Below, piece after piece: positions 60,320 to 64,000 of a stretch of DNA of 64,000 nucleotides. A program made the translations under genes and the position numbers. The notes under the pieces are model-generated. The model made no database searches and was not told where the DNA came from. It saw only the letters and a program-made list of their open reading frames with translations. Where the stretch lies: the NCBI GenBank assembly GCA_902492065.1, contig CABUKE010000003.1:124001-188000 (forward strand), written 5' to 3'. Source of the stretch: an uncultured Eubacteriales bacterium. GTDB taxonomy: Bacteria > Bacillota > Clostridia > UBA1381 > UMGS1253. The number at the start of each line of letters is the position of its first letter. Within the stretch, counting starts at the first letter, position 1.

Positions 60320-62281
60320 ATGCGGTTCCGGCAGGTACATTTGGATTTTCACACATCAGAACTCATTGAAAACATTGGCGCAGATTTTTCCAAAGAGGAT
60401 TTTCAGCAGAAACTGCGTCTCGGGCACGTCAACTCGATTACCGTGTTTGCCAAGTGCCACCACGGGTGGGCATACCACCCCAGCGAGGCAAACGAGATGC
60501 ACCCGCACCTCACGTTTGACTTACTCGGCGCGCAGATTGCAGCCGCGCATGAAATCGGCGTCAAAACGCCGGTCTATCTTTCCGCCGGACTTGACGAAAA
60601 GATTGCGCGCCTGCACCCGGAATGGCTAATCCGCGCCGCGGACGAGAGCACGCCTTGGGTACAGGACTTTATGCACCCGGGCTATCACACATTTTGCATG
60701 AACACGCCGTATCTTGACATTTTACTGGCGCAAATCCGCGAAGTAGCGCAAAACTATGACGCGGACGGTATCTTTTTGGATATTGTCGGCGTAAAGCCGT
60801 GCGTATGCCAGCATTGTGTACGCGACATTTTAGCGCGCGGAAAAGACCCGCGCGACGAGGCCGCCGTACTTGAGCAGGCAGAGCTGACCTATCAAAACTA
60901 CCTTACGCAGACGCGCGCGGCAGTCGATTCGGTCAAGCCTGGCCTGCCCCTGTTCCACAATGGCGGGCACATTACGCGCGGACGGCGCGAGCTGGCCTTT
61001 GCCAACACACATCTTGAACTGGAATCGCTTCCGACGGGCGGCTGGGGCTACGACCACTTCCCGCTTTCCGCACGCTACGTGCAGGGACTGGGACTGCCGT
61101 TTCTGGGTATGACGGGCAAATTCCACACTACATGGGGCGAGTTTGGTGGCTACAAGCACCCGAACGCGCTACGCTACGAGGCGGCGCTGTCGCTCGCAAA
61201 CGGGGCGCATTGTTCCATAGGCGACCAGCTCCATCCCTCAGGTAAAATGGATGAGGCGACATACCGCCTGATTGGAACGGCCTATGCCGAAGTAGAGCAA
61301 AAAGAGCCGTGGTGCGAGGCGGTGACAAACGTCGCCGATATCGGCGTTTTGAGCATTGAGGCACTGCGGGGCCCGTCGGACGACAAGTCGAACATCCACG
61401 ACGCGGGCGCGGCGCGTATGCTGCTCGAGGGAAACTATCTGTTCGATATTCTCGACTTGCAAAGCGATTTCACAAAATATAAAGTGCTGATTCTGCCCGA
61501 CGAGGCAACGGTAGACGACACGCTCCGTCCCCTGCTGGAATCGTATGTCAAACAGGGCGGCAAACTCCTCGCAAGCGGAAGCTCCGGCCTGACGCCGGAC
61601 AGGACGCGGTTCGCGCTCGACTTCGGCGTTACATACAGCGGGCCGTGTGCGTATAACCCGACCTACGTCCGTCCCGGCTTTGCGCTGCAAAACTTTGCGC
61701 CGGCCTCATTTGTGCTGTATTCACAGGCACAGGAAATTACGCCCTGTGGTGCGCAAGTGCTCGCTGCGCGCGAAAACCCTTACTTTAACCGCGACGTGTT
61801 CCATTTCTGCTCCCACCAGCACGCGCCGACCGCCATGCAGGAGGCTGGCGCAGCCATGACGCAGAACGAAACGGGTATTTACATTGCGTATAACATCTTT
61901 GAAGAATACGCCGCAAAGGCGAGTATGATTCTAAAAGAACTCGTGTACCACGCGCTCGACGCATTGCTGGGGAGCTGCAAGACGCTTTCCACCACGCTCC
62001 CGGCACAGGGCGTGACGACGATTCAGCAGCAAGCGGAAAAGAACCGCTATGTACACCACCTGCTCTATGCTGCTCCTGTCAAGCGCGGAGAGGATATCTG
62101 CGTGATTGAGGACATTGTCCCGCTCTATGATGTAAAAGCGAGCGTAGCCTTGCCGCATAAGATAAAACGGGCATATCTCGCACCGCAAACAGAGGAACTT
62201 CCCTTTACCGAGAAGGACGGGCGTGTTTGCTATACCGTTCCGAAGCTTGACTGTCACCAAATGGTAGTGCTGGAATATTGA
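60320..62281 (+). CDS. Putative glycoside hydrolase (Hyp_GH6 / beta-galactosidase trimerisation-like)
   Basis: A 653-residue protein. The N-terminus RFRQVHLDFHTSELI and SITVFAKCHHGWAYHPS belong to the hypothetical glycosyl hydrolase 6 TIM-barrel group. YDADGIFLDIVG (about 151-162) provides a likely catalytic Asp, and CQHCV follows. The middle part (about 385-470) has the glutamine-amidotransferase-like KYKVLILPDEATVDD and YVKQGGKLLASGSSG seen in beta-galactosidase trimerisation domains. The C-terminus is beta-rich. There is no signal peptide, so it is cytoplasmic. Substrate is unknown; alpha-fucosidase or beta-galactosidase activities are possible by analogy. GGAGTG precedes the ATG. Confidence 0.82.
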   Translation: MRFRQVHLDFHTSELIENIGADFSKEDFQQKLRLGHVNSITVFAKCHHGWAYHPSEANEMHPHLTFDLLGAQIAAAHEIGVKTPVYLSAGLDEKIARLHPEWLIRAADESTPWVQDFMHPGYHTFCMNTPYLDILLAQIREVAQNYDADGIFLDIVGVKPCVCQHCVRDILARGKDPRDEAAVLEQAELTYQNYLTQTRAAVDSVKPGLPLFHNGGHITRGRRELAFANTHLELESLPTGGWGYDHFPLSARYVQGLGLPFLGMTGKFHTTWGEFGGYKHPNALRYEAALSLANGAHCSIGDQLHPSGKMDEATYRLIGTAYAEVEQKEPWCEAVTNVADIGVLSIEALRGPSDDKSNIHDAGAARMLLEGNYLFDILDLQSDFTKYKVLILPDEATVDDTLRPLLESYVKQGGKLLASGSSGLTPDRTRFALDFGVTYSGPCAYNPTYVRPGFALQNFAPASFVLYSQAQEITPCGAQVLAARENPYFNRDVFHFCSHQHAPTAMQEAGAAMTQNETGIYIAYNIFEEYAAKASMILKELVYHALDALLGSCKTLSTTLPAQGVTTIQQQAEKNRYVHHLLYAAPVKRGEDICVIEDIVPLYDVKASVALPHKIKRAYLAPQTEELPFTEKDGRVCYTVPKLDCHQMVVLEY

Positions 62282-62284
62282 GAA

Positions 62285-62318
62285 ACAGTCCCCTTTCATA
62301 AAAGGGGGCTGTTTTGTT
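62285..62318 (+). terminator. Terminator after the Hyp_GH6-type gene
   Basis: A 13-bp stem (62285-62297 with 62302-62314, one G-U) and 4-nt loop, followed by TTTTG. Confidence 0.85.
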
Positions 62319-62391
62319 GGGCAGTGATTGGGGTATGTATAGAGTGGAATAATCATTGGTTTAAGAACATTTCAACAAAGGGAGGAACGCT

Positions 62392-63714
62392 ATGAACTGG
62401 AAAAGAAAAATCATCGGGATGCTATGCTGCGGCGCAGTGCTGCTGGGGCTCTCCCTGCCGGTATCGGCCGCCGTTGTTTCCGGTGAGCTGCTTCCGCTTG
62501 ATGCGGAGCCGCTTTTACCGCGAGTAAATGAACAAAATAAAAGAGAGGGCTACTTGTTTACAATAGACGGTCAAACATACAGAGTTGGTATTTCAAAGAG
62601 TAGATATACATTGCCCAAAAAATATGATCCAGAAAATCCGAAACGTGGAGCATCTTTGAAAGCTGGAGACTATTATATGTACAGAAGTACAGCCTATGAC
62701 GGGTTCTGGCCAAGGGACTGGACGCGCCCTGCCATTGATGGGTTTCAAGCGCCGATTACGTTTTACGACCTCGACATGAATTTCGTGTCAGAGCACAAAT
62801 TTGATGCACATATCCGGGCAATCGGATACAAGGACGGCGTGTATTATTGCGATCTCGTCGATGGCAGGCTGATGCGCTCGACCGACCGGGAAAACTGGGA
62901 AGAAACGGACGAGGAACTGCCGCGCGAGGTCGGCGGTCTGTACTTTACGGATACGAAGGTAGCCCTGGACGGCGGGGCCTTTCAGCCGGTCACATATGAA
63001 GAAGATGTGCCGCGGGAATTCTGGTCTACGCTTGGGAACTGGATATTCAAGCGCTACCGGGAGGATCCGAAAGATGTGCCGGACGGAGCATATCCGGCGC
63101 TGGAATACTACTTGTCCAACGACAATGTATATTTTGCAAAGCTGGAAATGCCGGAAAATTGTGAAGAACTGGACTGGTATCAAGAATTGAACGGGATAGA
63201 TATGAGCAGTAACCAGAACTACGATTTGCAATGTATCTATGAATACGAAGACAAAATTGTGATAGATATGCGGAAGGATATTACGATGCCCAATTTGGGG
63301 TATTTGGTGCGGTTGACCGTGCCGAAACAATCTGTCTACGACGCATTAGAAGCGCAGAAATCCGCCCCGTATGTCTGCGTAAACAACACCATCCTCGGCT
63401 TCGAAACGCCGCCCGTGACGGAATCCGACCGGACGCTCGTGCCCATGCGGTTCCTGTTCGAGCAGCTCGGTGCGGAGGTAACGTGGGACGAGGCTACAGA
63501 AACAGCTACGGCGAAAAAGGCGAACACGACTATTAACTTCGCAATCGACAACACGACGGCTACCGTGAACGGTGCAGAAACCGTGATGGACGTACCGGCA
63601 AGGCTGGTGGGCGACAAGACGATGGTGCCGCTGCGGTTCCTGTCGGAGGAAATGGGCTATACTGTGGAATGGGACGAGGAAACAAGGATGGCGACGGTAA
63701 TTACATCAGACTAA
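62392..63714 (+). CDS. Secreted protein with C-terminal copper-amine-oxidase-like stalk domain
   Basis: A 440-residue exported protein. It has a signal peptide with a basic start (NWKRK), hydrophobic core to about residue 23 and probable cleavage after VSA (about 26). Residues 30-320 are a beta-rich region of unknown type (DGVYYCDLVDGRLMRSTDRE suggests propeller-like strands). Residues about 330-440 carry two half-repeats, RTLVPMRFLFEQLGAEVTWD and KTMVPLRFLSEEMGYTVEWD, of the Cu_amine_oxidN1 domain that decorates clostridial surface proteins. GGGAGG precedes the ATG. A stretch near 62520-62690 is distinctly AT-rich compared with the rest of the gene. Confidence 0.85.
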   Translation: MNWKRKIIGMLCCGAVLLGLSLPVSAAVVSGELLPLDAEPLLPRVNEQNKREGYLFTIDGQTYRVGISKSRYTLPKKYDPENPKRGASLKAGDYYMYRSTAYDGFWPRDWTRPAIDGFQAPITFYDLDMNFVSEHKFDAHIRAIGYKDGVYYCDLVDGRLMRSTDRENWEETDEELPREVGGLYFTDTKVALDGGAFQPVTYEEDVPREFWSTLGNWIFKRYREDPKDVPDGAYPALEYYLSNDNVYFAKLEMPENCEELDWYQELNGIDMSSNQNYDLQCIYEYEDKIVIDMRKDITMPNLGYLVRLTVPKQSVYDALEAQKSAPYVCVNNTILGFETPPVTESDRTLVPMRFLFEQLGAEVTWDEATETATAKKANTTINFAIDNTTATVNGAETVMDVPARLVGDKTMVPLRFLSEEMGYTVEWDEETRMATVITSD

Positions 63715-63734
63715 TACCTATAATATAGCTTATT

Positions 63735-63763
63735 AAAACTCCTGCTAACGCGGGAGTTTTTTT
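63735..63763 (+). terminator. Terminator after the stalk-domain protein
   Basis: An 11-bp stem (63735-63745 with 63750-63760, one G-U) and 4-nt loop, then a T run. Confidence 0.88.
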
Positions 63764-63833
63764 CATCATTTTTTTACACCATCCCATAACATTTCTCGTT
63801 TTTTGTTATCTTGCACACAATATGTTATATGAG

Positions 63834-63862
63834 TTGAAAAAACATATTTTATGTGTTACAAT
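63834..63862 (+). promoter_or_regulatory. Promoter and candidate operator of the last gene
   Basis: TTGAAA (63834-63839), 17 nt, TACAAT (63857-63862). The spacer holds the near-palindrome AACATATTTTATGTGTT (63841-63857, six of seven pairs), positioned where a repressor would block polymerase. Confidence 0.65.
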
Positions 63863-63909
63863 ATCTTTAATTATTTTTCAGAAATCTTATAGATAAAGGA
63901 AGGATACGC

Positions 63910-64000
63910 ATGAAATTTGCATTTTCGACCTTGGGGTGCCCGGACTTTGACTGGCCGGACATTTACTCCATGGCAAAGGATTTTGGCTTCAATGGGATTG
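63910..64000 (+). CDS. Sugar phosphate isomerase/epimerase-like protein (3' partial)
   Basis: Only the first 30 codons are in the window. MKFAFSTLGCPDFDWPDIY and then MAKDFGFNGI form the first strand and helix of the xylose-isomerase-like TIM barrel (AP_endonuc_2), typical of sugar phosphate isomerase/epimerases found beside sugar-catabolic genes. AAAGGAAGG precedes the ATG. The rest lies beyond 64000, so the specific function is open. Confidence 0.75.
   Translation, partial: MKFAFSTLGCPDFDWPDIYSMAKDFGFNGI

Noticed and set aside
1..64000. tRNA genes, CRISPR arrays, insertion sequences or prophage
   Set aside because: I looked for T-loop-like sequence, regularly spaced repeats, transposases, integrases and structural phage genes and recognised none.

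Overview
The window reads as a chromosomal segment of an endospore-forming, Gram-positive member of the Clostridia (Bacillota), probably a plant-polysaccharide degrader. The evidence is a Gram-positive PolC replicase, dipicolinate synthase dpaAB and a CwlD-type spore cortex amidase, a methylerythritol-phosphate isoprenoid pathway, ECF-type vitamin transporters, and several carbohydrate-active enzymes. I cannot assign a genus from sequence reading alone. I saw no rRNA, tRNA, CRISPR array, phage or insertion sequence.

Layout. 1-5.4 kb: the 3' part of a very large, modular, probably exported carbohydrate esterase. 5.5-10.4 kb (leftward): a xylose operon xylA-xylB-GH3 beta-xylosidase, whose leader carries two copies of a promoter-plus-hairpin module. 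10.7-12.8 kb: ferredoxin-like DUF362 protein, ECF S-component and DUF1893. 12.9-15.5 kb (leftward): DUF368 (PopT-type) flippase, then kdgK and eda (KDG/KDPG catabolism). 15.6-18.9 kb: queT, a convergent YkvI-like carrier, and dpaAB behind a good sigma-K promoter match. 18.9-25.3 kb (leftward): TM2 protein, small membrane protein, manA, trmFO, topA, dprA. 25.5-26.8 kb: FAD oxidoreductase.

26.9-30.4 kb holds the clearest regulatory system: aroF-pheA-prmA preceded by a 39-codon leader peptide packed with Phe and Tyr codons and overlapping mutually exclusive RNA hairpins. This is a translation-coupled phenylalanine attenuator. 30.5-33.5 kb: a heparinase II/III-like protein, rsmE and a membrane protein. 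33.8 kb: small XRE regulator. 34.2-38.4 kb: moxR-DUF58-membrane protein-MBL cassette. 38.4-39.9 kb (leftward): cwlD and an HhH-GPD DNA glycosylase. 40.2-44.1 kb: CtpE-like P-type ATPase, GNAT acetyltransferase, ketopantoate reductase-like protein. 44.2-46.6 kb: a large protein of unknown function that looks like a carbohydrate-active enzyme.

46.8-59.8 kb is the classic housekeeping run rpsB-tsf-pyrH-frr-uppS-cdsA-dxr-rseP-ispG-(Nudix)-polC, linking translation, envelope lipid and isoprenoid synthesis and replication. 59.9-64 kb: a tiny isolated gene with its own promoter, a Hyp_GH6-type putative glycosidase, a secreted protein with a copper-amine-oxidase-like stalk domain, and the start of a sugar-phosphate isomerase/epimerase-like gene cut by the window edge.

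Metabolically, GH3 plus XylAB would take xylo-oligosaccharides to xylulose-5-phosphate. KdgK and Eda would take uronate-derived 2-keto-3-deoxygluconate to pyruvate and glyceraldehyde-3-phosphate. The heparinase-like, Hyp_GH6-type and unknown 769-residue proteins all lack signal peptides and would act on imported oligosaccharides. Several start codons were reassigned from the longest ORF because a ribosome binding site or promoter lies inside the long version. TTG or GTG starts are common here. All family names are from recognition of motifs, not from database searches.
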